From Rhizobiales bacterium 62-47 (GTDB lineage: Bacteria; Pseudomonadota; Alphaproteobacteria; Rhizobiales; Xanthobacteraceae), in assembly GCA_001899255.1 (NCBI GenBank), contig MKVX01000005.1, positions 124,001-188,000 of the forward strand: DNA of 64,000 nt, written 5' to 3'. The position numbers were made by a program, and so were the translations under genes. This document shows positions 7,889 through 20,213 of the stretch, one piece after another (within the stretch, counting starts at the first letter, position 1; each line of letters opens with the position of its first letter). The notes beneath the pieces were generated by a model that did not search any database, was not told the origin of the DNA, and saw only the letters and a program-made list of their open reading frames with translations.

Positions 7889-10531
7889 TCACTCCTCCAA
7901 GCATTTGCGCACGAACCGAATGCGTTCGATCGAACCGAGTTTCTGTGCATCTGCCTGCTTGCGGCACTCGTCTCTCTTGTCAAATCGCGCTTCGAGCTTC
8001 TGCACGACCGTCAAGTTCTCGGACACCGGGCCATCCGCCGCGGCTTTCATCGCACCCTCGAGCTTCTTGATGTCTTCGGCTGACAACTTCGGGCGGTCGA
8101 GTTTGACAGTCAGCTTGTTGAACTTCGCGGTGAGGGGGAACGGAGGCTTGTAGTCCTCGTCGTTGACTCCCGTCAGCGTATCGGAGCCGATATCGAAGCT
8201 CTCGTCCCATTGCAGGATCATGGGCAAGGTCTTGTCCATCGTCTTGCTGTCCACGGCCTTGCCATCCACTTTGAGGGTGCCAGTGCCGGACCGGCCCACG
8301 CCGGAGAAGTTGTTGAATGCCAGCGTGCCCGGGCCCAGGCCGTCATACTTGAACTCGAACTCGACCAGATGCTTGCCTGGCGTGAGTGCGTCAGGACCTT
8401 CCCATTTGACGCGCTTGAGATCGACCAGATTCCACAGCCAGACCGGCTTGCCATTGAGCAAATAGAAACCGTAGCCGCCGAAGCGCCCGCCTGAGGTCAG
8501 GATCATCCCTTCCGCCCCGCCCTGCGGCACTTCGATGTCGGCCGACACGATGAAGGATGTGTTGAGCAGCAGCGGCGAATCGCCCTGCGGCAGTCCGACC
8601 ATGGGACGGGTATAGACGAACTCCGACCGTCCCGCAGTGATGTTGGGACGCGGCGCGACGATCCTCGCAGCGACGGAAGCGTCCATCGGGAAAACCTGGT
8701 ACTTCTTCGCTTCCGCCAAGAACTGCGCTTTCATTTCCTTGACCTTGTCGAGGTTCTTGGCCGCGACGTCGTTGGTCTGGCTGAAATCAGTCTTGAGATT
8801 GTAGAGCTGGAACACCTGGTTGTTCAGCGGATCGGGGTTGGCCGGGCCGAACGCCTCCCACGGCGCGCGGTTGACCTTGGTGCTGAGCATCCAGCCGTCC
8901 TTGTAGATAGCCCACTGACCCATCATTTCGAAATATTGGGTGGAGTGGCGTGAGACGACTTTCGCGTTGTTCGCATCGAACGTGTAGGCGAAGCTGGTGC
9001 CTTCGATCGGCTTCTGCTTGATGCCGTCGACGACATCGGGTGCGCTGATGCCAGCGGCTTCGAGAATCGTAGGGACGACGTCGATGACGTGCACGAACTG
9101 CTCGCGAAACCCGCCTTTATCTTTGATCCGCGCAGGCCAGGACACCACCATGTTCTGGTTGATGCCGCCGAGACGCGAGGCGTTCTGCTTGAACCAATCG
9201 AATGGGGTGTCGAAAGCCCACGACCATCCAGCCGACATGTGGTTGTAGGTCTGCTCCGTTCCCCAGACGTCGTACCATTTCAACTGCACTTCCGCTGGAA
9301 GCTCGTTCAATCCATTGAAGAACGCGACTTCGTTGGGTGTGCCCAACGGACCACCCTCGGCGCTGGTACCGTTATCGCCGTTGATGTAAATGACCAGCGT
9401 ATTGTCGAGCTTTCCGAGGTCTTTGAAGGCCTGGATCACTCTGCCGATCTCGTGGTCGTTGTAGGCCGCATAGGCAGCAAAAACCTCGACCTGACGGATG
9501 AACAGCTTCTTTTCATCGGCCGTCAGCTGGTCCCAGGGCTTGAGCATGTCGGCGGGCCAAGCCGCCAGTTTGGTGTCCTTCGGAATCACGCCAAGCCGCT
9601 TCTGGTTCTCGAAGATGCGCTCGCGCAGCTTCTCGTAACCGTCATCGAACAAATGCATGGCGCTGATCTTGTCCACCCACTCCTTCGTCGGGTGATGCGG
9701 TGCATGCGTTGCGCCGGGAGCGTATTTGATGAAGATCGGCTTGTCCGGCTGGATCTGGTGCATGCGGGTCATGTAGTCGATCGCATCGTCGGCCATCGCC
9801 GTGACGAGGTTCCAGGTGCCTGGAGGCTTCCCGAGGAACGGATAAATCTGTGTCGTGTTGCGGAAGAGATTGGGCTGCCATTGATTGGCGTCACCGCCGA
9901 CAAAGCCGTAGAAATAATCGAAACCCATGCCGACCGGCCACTGATCGAACGGCCCGGTCTGGCTGGCGGCAAAGGCGGGAACGTTGTGGTCCTTGCCGAA
10001 CCAGGCCGTTGCGTAGCCGTTGTCCTTCAGCATGCGGCCGATGGTTGCCTTATCCCGGTCGATGATACTGTTGTAGCCAGGGAAGCCGGTGGACTGCTCG
10101 GAGATGACGCCGAAACTCGCGGAATGATGATTGCGCCCGGTGATCAGGGCCGCGCGCGTCGGTGAGCAAAGCGCGGTCGAGAACATGCGATTGTAGCGCA
10201 GGCCTTCATTGGCAATCTGATCCATCGTCGGCGTGGGGATCATACCTCCGAAGGTACTTGGCACACCGAAGCCGGAATCGTCAGTGATGATCAGCAGCAC
10301 ATTTGGCGCATCTTTCGGCGGAACGATGCGCGGCGACCACCATGGCTTTGACTGCAAAGCGCCATCCTTGATGACGCCTCCGAACTTTAGATCCGGCGGC
10401 GGAAGCTGTTTCCCATCGATTGACCGTGTCGCACCCGGCGAACCGGGCGGAGGCGCGGGCTGCGCCTGCTGGGCAGCGGCAGCTGTCATGGTCAGGATCA
10501 ATGCGCCGACAACCGGGCCAAGCAATTTCAT
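7889..10531 (-). CDS. Periplasmic arylsulfatase (sulfatase family, formylglycine type)
   Basis: A protein of 880 residues. The ATG is preceded by GGGAGGG, and the first 20 residues form a signal peptide (GALILTMTAAAA). The sulfatase domain starts at about 75 (PNVLLIITDDSGFG, metal-binding Asp pair). The active-site motif LCSPTRAALITGR puts the Cys converted to formylglycine near residue 122. Further motifs are WFGKDHN and YINGDNGTSAEGG. After about residue 640 a C-terminal beta-sandwich-like region follows (FGGYGFYLLNGKPVWLWN), as in long bacterial arylsulfatases of this type. It would release sulfate from organic sulfate esters. No formylglycine-generating enzyme or sulfate transporter gene is in the window. 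The end (DKRDECRKQADAQKLG...) carries two further Cys. Confidence 0.93.
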   Translation of the reverse strand: MKLLGPVVGALILTMTAAAAQQAQPAPPPGSPGATRSIDGKQLPPPDLKFGGVIKDGALQSKPWWSPRIVPPKDAPNVLLIITDDSGFGVPSTFGGMIPTPTMDQIANEGLRYNRMFSTALCSPTRAALITGRNHHSASFGVISEQSTGFPGYNSIIDRDKATIGRMLKDNGYATAWFGKDHNVPAFAASQTGPFDQWPVGMGFDYFYGFVGGDANQWQPNLFRNTTQIYPFLGKPPGTWNLVTAMADDAIDYMTRMHQIQPDKPIFIKYAPGATHAPHHPTKEWVDKISAMHLFDDGYEKLRERIFENQKRLGVIPKDTKLAAWPADMLKPWDQLTADEKKLFIRQVEVFAAYAAYNDHEIGRVIQAFKDLGKLDNTLVIYINGDNGTSAEGGPLGTPNEVAFFNGLNELPAEVQLKWYDVWGTEQTYNHMSAGWSWAFDTPFDWFKQNASRLGGINQNMVVSWPARIKDKGGFREQFVHVIDVVPTILEAAGISAPDVVDGIKQKPIEGTSFAYTFDANNAKVVSRHSTQYFEMMGQWAIYKDGWMLSTKVNRAPWEAFGPANPDPLNNQVFQLYNLKTDFSQTNDVAAKNLDKVKEMKAQFLAEAKKYQVFPMDASVAARIVAPRPNITAGRSEFVYTRPMVGLPQGDSPLLLNTSFIVSADIEVPQGGAEGMILTSGGRFGGYGFYLLNGKPVWLWNLVDLKRVKWEGPDALTPGKHLVEFEFKYDGLGPGTLAFNNFSGVGRSGTGTLKVDGKAVDSKTMDKTLPMILQWDESFDIGSDTLTGVNDEDYKPPFPLTAKFNKLTVKLDRPKLSAEDIKKLEGAMKAAADGPVSENLTVVQKLEARFDKRDECRKQADAQKLGSIERIRFVRKCLEE

Positions 10532-10849
10532 TGTGAGACCCTCCCGACGAGCGCCCAAATGCGCTGGAGTTCCCATAAGGGGTAAGGTTGCAAGGGTCTG
10601 TGTTGACTCAGATCAACTGCGGAAGGCGCGGGCCATGCTCCCGCGGCCTGGCGACCTCGCCTCGCTATGACGCCTTTGCGGCTAGTTGTAGCGCCCTGAG
10701 CCGGACATGATCCGGAAGGATCAACGAGGCCCTGTTTGGTTGGCTTGAGTAGAAGGATTGAACTACTAAATGGCCGATGTCCGCTCCGGGTCAACAACGG
10801 CTGTCACGGATTCCGGATTTTCTGCGAGCCTGCTTCGGACCCAAGCCAC
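10532..10849. other. Intergenic stretch without a recognised gene
   Basis: No supported coding frame. It holds the upstream region of the arylsulfatase on the right-hand side and the 3' end of the M15-like gene. The part near 10770-10800 (atgtccgctccgggtcaa) resembles non-coding sequence common in Bradyrhizobium-type genomes, but this rests on memory only. Confidence 0.3.
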
Positions 10850-12016
10850 TCAGCTCGCTTTTGGCTTTGAGACAGCGGCCGTTCTTGGCTGCTTCGCGAG
10901 ACGTGAATGATCGCGTGCGGCCACGCGCTTCGCCTTTTTCACACGCGATGCCGCCTGTTTGGTGCCACGGTTGTGCTTGGCATATTCCTGACCGTCGACC
11001 GGCGCGACATGCGGCGGGTCCTTGCCGAGATATGGACGGCCGATGCCGAATGCCTTCCCATTCGCATCGATCCACTTCCAGAGTTTTTCCGAGGACGCAA
11101 ATCGCTGATTGCGCGTCCCGCCCTCGACGCTCACCACATCGGCCGCGAGTCCGTGCCCGTAACCACCGCGCAAGCTGCCGCCGTGATACGACCTGTTGCT
11201 CGCCGCCTTGAGGCCACTTGCGATCGACTGGCGGTAGTCGTCACGGAATCCGCTGGTGATGCCGGGCGAAAGGCCTGCCGCCTCTGCCGCATAAAGCATA
11301 TGAAACAATTTCAGCTTGAAGCTGCGATCCATACCGCCGATCACGTAGTCCACCATCGGCATGCCGGCGCGTTCCGCAGCCTTGGGGTCCTTCCATGTGA
11401 AATCCTGATCGACAATTTTGGTGAAGGCTTTGGACACAGTCACCATCTTGCGTTTCCGCTTGACGGTGACACGTCTCCATTCAATCGTCTTGATGGCGTC
11501 TTCCTTGGGCGCGCGTTGATAAAGCGCCCACAGATAGCGATCAATACAGGTATCCACGACCAGACATTCGTCGACGATCTCGATGGATTTCGTCGCTTTG
11601 TCGGTATCGACAGGCTCGAGATCCGACGGATTCACGTTTGCTAATTGAACAGGCGCCGGTTCGGCTGGCGGCACATCCGGCGCATCGGTCGAGGTCGCTT
11701 CAACAACCGGCTCCGACATAGGCAGGACGACCGGTGCGTTGGCGACATCTCCTGCAAGCGCCAGTTCGGTGATTGCCGCATGGGGCTTGAAATGGGTTCG
11801 ATTCAGATCGTCCCCGGACATCGAATTTGGCTGCGGTGCGCTGGCCGTCTCTCGTGTGCTGAAAAAAGGAGGCGTGCTGATGTCGGCGGTCGGTGCCGCG
11901 CGAGCGGCCTGGTGTCCTTGTGCTCCCAACACCAGCAGGCCGACAATCCCGGTCGCGTAAACGACGGATCGCAACACCGGCGTTGACACTGTCGAACGTC
12001 GCCACAGGTTCATCAT
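10850..12016 (-). CDS. Exported M15-like (D-Ala-D-Ala carboxypeptidase fold) protein
   Basis: A protein of 388 residues, with the start set at the double ATG at 12016/12013 behind GAGG; an upstream ATG would add 26 odd residues. An N-terminal hydrophobic segment (about 16-36, VVYATGIVGLLVLGAQG) is a signal or anchor, followed by a Pro/Ala-rich linker to about 140. The C-terminal domain (about 200-345) has GITSGFRDDYRQ, RSYHGGSLRGGYGHGLAADV and a late DPPHVAPV. This His/Asp/His layout resembles the zinc site of M15/VanY peptidases. The last 40 residues are basic. It probably acts on or binds peptidoglycan. It converges with nothing and lies divergent to the L,D-transpeptidase 260 bases away. 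Confidence 0.7.
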   Translation of the reverse strand: MMNLWRRSTVSTPVLRSVVYATGIVGLLVLGAQGHQAARAAPTADISTPPFFSTRETASAPQPNSMSGDDLNRTHFKPHAAITELALAGDVANAPVVLPMSEPVVEATSTDAPDVPPAEPAPVQLANVNPSDLEPVDTDKATKSIEIVDECLVVDTCIDRYLWALYQRAPKEDAIKTIEWRRVTVKRKRKMVTVSKAFTKIVDQDFTWKDPKAAERAGMPMVDYVIGGMDRSFKLKLFHMLYAAEAAGLSPGITSGFRDDYRQSIASGLKAASNRSYHGGSLRGGYGHGLAADVVSVEGGTRNQRFASSEKLWKWIDANGKAFGIGRPYLGKDPPHVAPVDGQEYAKHNRGTKQAASRVKKAKRVAARDHSRLAKQPRTAAVSKPKAS

Positions 12017-12276
12017 TCCAGCCTCATCGGAACCGGAGTGCATCGCTGAGCTTGCGGACCCGACGATTGTTCTGACAAGGAAATGACCATGCAATGACTA
12101 AACCGGGCAGGCAGTGTCCTTTTCTCCGGAGTGTTGCCGGTGCGCAACGGCGTCGGCGGGCATGCTATCACGCGCTGTCCGTTTGTTGCCCCTTTCAGCT
12201 GCGAGCATGCTTGTTTCCAGCAAATCACATGTGTGAAGCTGGTTACGGCCGCGGCCCGCGCTGAACGGGGACTGGA

Positions 12277-13827
12277 ATGGTGAATCGATTGATGTCGGCA
12301 AGATCCACCCTGACGAAGCACCACTGGGGACCTTCGGCCGCTGTGATGTTCGCGGCGATGGCTGCACTGATGGCGCTAACCGGCGACGCCGCGGCTAAAC
12401 AGACGCGCCGCGCGCAACCTGCCGAAACGACGGCACCGCGCGAGGCCGGCGAGCCGATCATGGCCATCGTCTCGATCAAGAGCCAGCAGGTCACGTTGTA
12501 TGACGCCGAAGGCTGGATCCAGCGCGCGCCGGTGTCGACCGGAGTCCAGGAGCGCGAGACGCCCGCCGGCATTTTCGCCATCGTCGAAAAAGACAAGGAT
12601 CACCGCTCGACGATGTACGACGATGCGTGGATGCCAAACATGCTGCGTATCACCTGGAACGGCCTCGCATTGCATGGCGGGCCTTTGCCTGGCTACGCGG
12701 CTTCCCACGGCTGCGTGCGAATGCCTTATGGCTTTGCCGAGAAGCTGTTCGACAAGACGCGGATCGGGATGCGCGTCATCATCGCGCCGGACGATGCGGC
12801 CCCGGTCGATTTTGCTCATCCGGCGCTGTCGCTCTTCGTGCCGAATGCCGATGTCATCGCAACGACTCCGGCAAGGGCCGAGACACTCTCACGCGAGGCC
12901 GTGGACGCTGCCCGGATGGCCGACGAGACCAAGAAGGCTGCGGCGGTAACGGCCCGCGAGTCGGCACCGCTCGCAGCATCTCTGCGCAAGCTGGAGCGGT
13001 CCAAGGTTCGGGCCGATGCTGAGCTCGCCTCCGCCGACAAAGCCGTGGCCGCTGCTAAGACCGACCGCACCAGGGCGAAGGCCGAGGACCGCAAACAAAA
13101 GGCCGCCGCCAAGGCCGCGGAGCTGACAGCCCAACTCGAGACCGCCAGGACGGACGCGGCATCGACGCTCGATGCAGCCAGTGCCGCAAAAGAAGCGGCC
13201 AAGACGGCTCTGACGAAAAAGCTCGACACCGCCAAGGCTGCGCTCGATGCGAAGCTCGCGCTCGAGCCGGTCTCGATCTACATCAGCCGCGCGACGCAGA
13301 TGCTTTACGTCCGGCGCAATACGCATAAGCCGGCGCCGGACGGCGGCGGCGAGGTGTTCGATGCGAGCATTCAGGTCCCGGTTACAATCCGCGATCCCGG
13401 CAAGCCACTCGGCACGCATGTGTTCACGGCGGTGGCGCGCAACGACGTGGGGTTGCGCTGGACTGCCGTCACGATCGACAATGGGGCTGACGCCAAAAAC
13501 GCGCTCGATCGCATCACGATCCCGAAGGAAGTCCTCGATCGGATCGCGCCGACTGTCTTGCCGCGATCCTCGATCGTCGTCTCCGACGAGCCGCTGAGCG
13601 AGGAAACCAACTATCGCACCGAGTTTGTCGCGGTGCTCAGCGACCAACCTCAGGGCGGCTTCATCACACGCAGGCCCAGCGAAGTTCTCATGGCGAACGA
13701 CAACGGTTGGGGCAACGACAATCAATATAACGACAACGGCTTCTTCCCGTACAATCCGAATCCCCAACCCAGCAATACGCGTCGCGGCAGCCAGTTCCTT
13801 GCACCGATGCAGCGTAGCTGGTGGTGA
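12277..13827 (+). CDS. L,D-transpeptidase with a second, inactive YkuD-like domain
   Basis: A protein of 516 residues with a signal/anchor at about 18-40. The first YkuD domain (about 60-165) contains the catalytic motif HGGPLPGYAASHGCVRMP, with the nucleophile Cys near residue 146; it would make 3-3 crosslinks in peptidoglycan or attach proteins to it. Then comes an Ala/Lys-rich coiled coil (about 185-325). A second domain (about 330-470) begins SIYISRATQMLYVRRN, like a YkuD start, and has PLGTHVFTAV but no SHGC motif, so it is probably not catalytic. The C-terminus is Asn/Gly/Pro-rich. It may work with the divergent M15-like protein on the cell wall; that link is inferred from position only. 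Confidence 0.88.
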   Translation: MVNRLMSARSTLTKHHWGPSAAVMFAAMAALMALTGDAAAKQTRRAQPAETTAPREAGEPIMAIVSIKSQQVTLYDAEGWIQRAPVSTGVQERETPAGIFAIVEKDKDHRSTMYDDAWMPNMLRITWNGLALHGGPLPGYAASHGCVRMPYGFAEKLFDKTRIGMRVIIAPDDAAPVDFAHPALSLFVPNADVIATTPARAETLSREAVDAARMADETKKAAAVTARESAPLAASLRKLERSKVRADAELASADKAVAAAKTDRTRAKAEDRKQKAAAKAAELTAQLETARTDAASTLDAASAAKEAAKTALTKKLDTAKAALDAKLALEPVSIYISRATQMLYVRRNTHKPAPDGGGEVFDASIQVPVTIRDPGKPLGTHVFTAVARNDVGLRWTAVTIDNGADAKNALDRITIPKEVLDRIAPTVLPRSSIVVSDEPLSEETNYRTEFVAVLSDQPQGGFITRRPSEVLMANDNGWGNDNQYNDNGFFPYNPNPQPSNTRRGSQFLAPMQRSWW

Positions 13828-14011
13828 GGTGAGATGTGGCACGCCGCGTGCTAGATCGGCCAAAAGGCCCGGTGCCTCAGGGCCGCAAGTTGGCTCGCGC
13901 GACCCGAACTAAGCAAGGGCTATCAGAGATTGCCGGTCATTCATGGTGAGAAAGATGGCTGCGCATAGCAGCCCCAATGGAAAGTCCAGAGGTCGGCGTC
14001 TAAGGCCTTGC

Positions 14012-14701
14012 TCAATCGGGCGCTCGGAGCCGATACCCGATGCCGGTCTCCGTCAAGACGTACTGCGGCCGCTCCGGGTCGACTTCGATTTTTTGGCGGA
14101 GTTGACGCACATAGACGCGCAAGTATTGCGCGTCGGTATACTCGTCCCATAACTCGTTGAGCAGGAATCTGTGCGTGAGCACCTTTCCGGCGTGCTGCAC
14201 CAGCACTCGCAGTAAATCGTACTCCTTTGGCGAGAGCTTCACATTCCGCTCGCCGAGCTTGACGATGCGACGCACCAGGTCGACGGAGAGATCGCCGGTG
14301 CGGAACACTGGTCGCTCGCCTTTGATCTGGAGCTGATGACGCAGCGCGGCGCGCATGCGTGCCAACAGTTCGTCCATGCCGAACGGTTTTGTGAGATAAT
14401 CGTCGGCGCCGAGATCGAGCGCCTGCACCTTGCCGGCCTCGTCGCCGCGGCTCGACAGCACGACGATCGGCACGCTCTCGTTGCGGCTGCGAATGCTGCG
14501 TAGGAGCTCGTGGCCCTGGATATCCGGCAGACCGAGATCGAGGATGATCAGTGCCGTATCCTCAGAGAGTTTCTCCATCGCCACTTTTCCGTTGGGCGCC
14601 TCCACAATCTCATAGCCCTGGGTGGAGAGGCCCATCCGCAGTAGCTTGCGGATGGGTGGCTCGTCGTCGATGACGAGGACCTTGATCGGGGGCGCACTCA
14701 T
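14012..14701 (-). CDS. kdpE: KDP operon response regulator KdpE
   Basis: A protein of 229 residues. The receiver domain (1-120) has the acidic pair IDDEPP, the phosphate-accepting Asp near residue 55 (LIILDLGLPD) and the conserved Lys in DDYLTKPFG. The C-terminal OmpR/PhoB winged helix (about 130-229) contains LSPKEYDLLRVLVQHAGKV and YVRQLRQKIE. It activates the kdp genes when phosphorylated by KdpD under low potassium or turgor stress. It is the last gene of the kdp unit; its ATG overlaps the kdpD stop by four bases. Confidence 0.95.
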   Translation of the reverse strand: MSAPPIKVLVIDDEPPIRKLLRMGLSTQGYEIVEAPNGKVAMEKLSEDTALIILDLGLPDIQGHELLRSIRSRNESVPIVVLSSRGDEAGKVQALDLGADDYLTKPFGMDELLARMRAALRHQLQIKGERPVFRTGDLSVDLVRRIVKLGERNVKLSPKEYDLLRVLVQHAGKVLTHRFLLNELWDEYTDAQYLRVYVRQLRQKIEVDPERPQYVLTETGIGYRLRAPD

Positions 14702-17421
14702 GCGGCGGTGTCCAGTACGCGGGTCTCCGCCGGAACGGGTAACCGAATGGTCAGGACCGCCCCTCTCCGATCGCTGCGGTTGGCGGCCGAGATCGTGCCG
14801 TGCATCGCTTCGACGAAGCCGCGGGAAATGGCGAGCCCGAGCCCGGTGCCCGGACGGACATGATCGCCCTTCTGCACGCGATAAAATTTGTCGAACACGC
14901 TCTCGAGTTCTCCGGACGGAATGCCCTCCCCTTCGTCGGCGATCTGCAACACGACCTGATTGCCGTCGCGCCGGCTGCGGATCGCGATCGTCGTGTCGGC
15001 GGGCGAGTATTTAGCTGCGTTGTCCAGGAGATTGAACAGCACCTGCTCGAACAGAACGGCGTCGAGCTCAAGCATCGGCAGGTCGGCGGCGAGCTCCAGC
15101 TCGATCTTGTGGCGGGTCAAGATCTTGCTCGCACGCCGCAGCGCGCTGCCGACGATCTCGCCAAGATCATGTAGCGCCGTCTTCGGTACGATGGCGCCGG
15201 ATTCCAGCTTCGTCATGTCCAGCAGATTGGCGATGAATCGGTTGAGCCGCTCGGATTCGTCGATCACGGTCGCGAGCAGATCCCGCTTCTCGGCATCCGA
15301 CAACGCGTCGGCGAGGTCGCGCATGGTGGACGCGGCGCCCAGCACCGAGGCGAGCGGCGTCTTAAGGTCATGCGAGATGGAAGTGAGCAGCGCTGAGCGC
15401 AGGCGTTCGGACTCGACCGTGCGCTTGACGCGATCCATGTCCTCGACCAGCAGCACGCGTTCGATCGCAAGCGCCCCTTGGTCGACCAGCGCATCGAGCA
15501 GCCTTCGCTGGTCCGGCGTCAGCAATGGGCCGGTGCGATCGTTGTCGATGCCGATGACGCCGATCGGTCCGCGCCCGGTGCGCATCGGCAGGAACAGCCG
15601 CTTGGCGCCCGGCAACGTGTCCGAGCCGCGCCCCGCGGGCCGATCATTGCTCCAGGCCCAGTTGGCGGCGGCGAGATCGGCCTGGTCAAGCTGGTCCTCC
15701 GGCGGATAGCCGGACTTGACGGTGAGTAGCCCCTCCTCCGGCAATAGCAGCACCACGCGCATCTTCAGCATCAGCGCGATCTGGTAGGCTGTGGCCCACA
15801 GCACGTCGTCGAGCGTGGCGGTGCCGGCGAGCTTGCGGCTGAAGCCGTAGAGCTGCTCGTTCATCCTGATCCGGCCGATCGCCGCATCCGCCTGGGTGCG
15901 CACGCGCGCCGCGACGTTGGAGACCAGCATCGCGATCACCATAAACAGCATGAAGGCGGCGACATTGGTCGGGTCGGTGATGGTGAAGGTGTAGATCGGC
16001 GGCAAGAAGAAGAAATTGTAGCAGAGCGACGCCGCCACGGCGGCCAGTAGCGAGGGCCACAGGCCGTAGCGCACCGCGACCCCCACCACCGACGTCAACA
16101 GCACGAGATCGACGTTCTCGATCCCGAAATAGGGCTGGATCAGCTCGGCCGCGCCCAGCCCCACCAGCACGATGCCGAGCGCCTTCAAATAGGGCAGCGG
16201 GTCGAACGGCTCCGACCGCACCGCCGTCTGCACCGCAATTTTCGGTGCCACTTCGCCGGACAGTTCTTCACCAGCGATGACATGGACGGTGATGTTGCCT
16301 GAGCGGCGCACGAGGTCGTGCACGACCGAGCCACGGGTCAGCTCGAACCAGCGCGAGCGCGTGGACTTGCCAATCACGATCTGCGTGACGTTGTTGCCTT
16401 GCGCGAAGTTGACGATGTCGTCGGCGATACGGCGGCCGACGCCGGGAACCGTCAGCGCCTCGCCGCCGAGCGATTCGGTGAGCCGTAACGTGTCGGCGAG
16501 GCGGTCGCGCTCGGCGTCGGAGAGCCGCAGCGAGCGCCGCGTCTCGATCGCGATCGCGGTAAAGGGGGCATGCAGGCGGTCGGCGAGCCGCTTGGTGTAG
16601 CGCACGAGTCCGGCCGCGCGCGGGTCCTCGCTGACGCAGACCAGGATGCGCTCGCCCGCGGCCCAGGGGCCCACGATGGCATTGGCCTGCATGTGGGTGA
16701 GCAGCTGCTCGTCGACCCGCTCGGCGGTCCGCCGCAGCGCCAGCTCGCGCAGTGCCGTAAGATTACCCGGCGAGAAATAGTGCTCCAGCGCCCTCTCGGC
16801 CTGCTTGGGCATGTAGACCTTGCCCTCCTTCAGCCGCTGGATCAGGTCGTCCGGCGTGAGGTCGATCAGTTCGATCGCGTCTGCACGGTCGAACACCGAA
16901 TCCGGCACGGTCTCGCGCACCCGCACATGCGTGATCTGGGCAACGACATCGTTCAGGCTCTCGATGTGCTGGATGTTGACGGCGGTATAGACGTCGATGC
17001 CGTGAGACAGGAGCTCCTCGACGTCGAGATAGCGCTTGGGGTGGCGGCTGCCGGGCGCGTTGGTGTGCGCCAGCTCGTCCACGAGAGCGATCTGCGGATG
17101 TCGCGCGATCAGCGCGTCGAGGTCCATCTCCTCCAGAAACTGCCCCCTATACTCGAGCCGCTTAAGCGGGACTACCTCGAGTCCGCACAACAGCGCCTCG
17201 GTCTCGGCGCGGCCGTGGGTCTCGATGACACCTACGACGACGTCAACACCAGCCCTGCGCTTTGCGTGGGCGCTCTGAAGCAGTTCGTAGGTCTTGCCGA
17301 CGCCTGGGGCGGCACCGACGAAGATCTTGAGCTTGCCGCTTGCGCTCTCCTCCCGGCGCGCGGCCTCTAGCAGCGCCTCGGGCGAAGGCCGTTGTTCGGG
17401 ATCGCGGCGCTCTCGGACCAT
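14698..17421 (-). CDS. kdpD: Osmosensitive K+ channel sensor kinase KdpD
   Basis: A protein of 907 residues (E. coli 894). The N-terminal KdpD domain begins with a P-loop (GAAPGVGKTYELLQ, about 36-49), and DELAHTNAPGSRHPKR follows. A universal-stress-protein-like domain spans about 245-375. Four close membrane segments lie at about 400-500 (LGIVLVGLGAAELI, VVGVAVRYGLWPSLLAAV and others), then a GAF region. The HisKA box ISHDLKTPLASVLGA and the ATPase motifs DNAAKYS, DEGEGIP and GTGLGLAIS complete the kinase. It phosphorylates KdpE. It starts 40 bases after kdpC and overlaps kdpE. Confidence 0.96.
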   Translation of the reverse strand: MVRERRDPEQRPSPEALLEAARREESASGKLKIFVGAAPGVGKTYELLQSAHAKRRAGVDVVVGVIETHGRAETEALLCGLEVVPLKRLEYRGQFLEEMDLDALIARHPQIALVDELAHTNAPGSRHPKRYLDVEELLSHGIDVYTAVNIQHIESLNDVVAQITHVRVRETVPDSVFDRADAIELIDLTPDDLIQRLKEGKVYMPKQAERALEHYFSPGNLTALRELALRRTAERVDEQLLTHMQANAIVGPWAAGERILVCVSEDPRAAGLVRYTKRLADRLHAPFTAIAIETRRSLRLSDAERDRLADTLRLTESLGGEALTVPGVGRRIADDIVNFAQGNNVTQIVIGKSTRSRWFELTRGSVVHDLVRRSGNITVHVIAGEELSGEVAPKIAVQTAVRSEPFDPLPYLKALGIVLVGLGAAELIQPYFGIENVDLVLLTSVVGVAVRYGLWPSLLAAVAASLCYNFFFLPPIYTFTITDPTNVAAFMLFMVIAMLVSNVAARVRTQADAAIGRIRMNEQLYGFSRKLAGTATLDDVLWATAYQIALMLKMRVVLLLPEEGLLTVKSGYPPEDQLDQADLAAANWAWSNDRPAGRGSDTLPGAKRLFLPMRTGRGPIGVIGIDNDRTGPLLTPDQRRLLDALVDQGALAIERVLLVEDMDRVKRTVESERLRSALLTSISHDLKTPLASVLGAASTMRDLADALSDAEKRDLLATVIDESERLNRFIANLLDMTKLESGAIVPKTALHDLGEIVGSALRRASKILTRHKIELELAADLPMLELDAVLFEQVLFNLLDNAAKYSPADTTIAIRSRRDGNQVVLQIADEGEGIPSGELESVFDKFYRVQKGDHVRPGTGLGLAISRGFVEAMHGTISAANRSDRRGAVLTIRLPVPAETRVLDTAA

Positions 17422-17461
17422 CAGGAGATTATAATCATCCGGTTGACCTCGGCATAGGCAG

Positions 17462-18061
17462 TCACTTCGCGTCGTCGAGCGCCAGATTGAGCGCCAGCAC
17501 GTTCACCCGAGGCTCGCCAAGGAGGCCGAGCAGCCTGCCCTCGGTATTCGCGACCACAAGCTGCCTCAAGGTATCCTCGGACATGTTCCGTGCCTTCGCC
17601 ACCCGCGGCACTTGGAATTGCGCCGCCTCCGACGAGATGTTCGGATCGAGGCCGCTGCCGGAGGTCGTAACAAGGTCGACCGGCACCGGCTGATTCGGAT
17701 TCTCCGCCTTCAGCTTGTCCACGTCTTCCTTGACCCTGTCAGCCAGCGCCTTGCTCGTCGGGCCAAGATTTGACCCGCCAGAATTAACCGCGTTGTAGGG
17801 CGCGGAGACCGTCTTGGTCGAATCATTGGGATCGGCGGCAGTCGTCGCCGAAGGACGGCCGTGGAAGTATTTGTCCTCCTTGAACTCCTGCCCGATAAGG
17901 GCGGAGCCGATGACCTTACCGTCCTTCTCGATCAGGCTGCCTTGCGCCTGCCGAGGGAAGAGCACACCTGCAATTCCCGTCATCGCAAGCGGATAGGCCA
18001 GTCCCGTGATGACGGTGAGCACGAGAAGAAGAACGATGGCGGGACGGATTTCTCTCAACAT
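17462..18061 (-). CDS. kdpC: Potassium-transporting ATPase subunit KdpC
   Basis: A protein of 199 residues from [20 protein letters not shown], which is the single membrane helix; the longer upstream frame runs into kdpB and is rejected. Family landmarks are [48 protein letters not shown] and the late [12 protein letters not shown]. KdpC is part of the KdpFABC high-affinity potassium pump and is thought to aid ATP binding to KdpB. It begins 10 bases after kdpB, in tight operon spacing. Confidence 0.96.
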   Translation of the reverse strand: MLREIRPAIVLLLVLTVITGLAYPLAMTGIAGVLFPRQAQGSLIEKDGKVIGSALIGQEFKEDKYFHGRPSATTAADPNDSTKTVSAPYNAVNSGGSNLGPTSKALADRVKEDVDKLKAENPNQPVPVDLVTTSGSGLDPNISSEAAQFQVPRVAKARNMSEDTLRQLVVANTEGRLLGLLGEPRVNVLALNLALDDAK

Positions 18062-18071
18062 GACGGCCTCC

Positions 18072-20189
<2,118 letters not shown>

Positions 20190-20213
20190 GAAGGTCACTC
20201 CGAACGAGCTGGA

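Noticed and set aside
9089-10165. Plus-strand frame of 358 codons inside the arylsulfatase
   Set aside because: Antisense to a gene with clear catalytic motifs; no ribosome site or recognisable fold.
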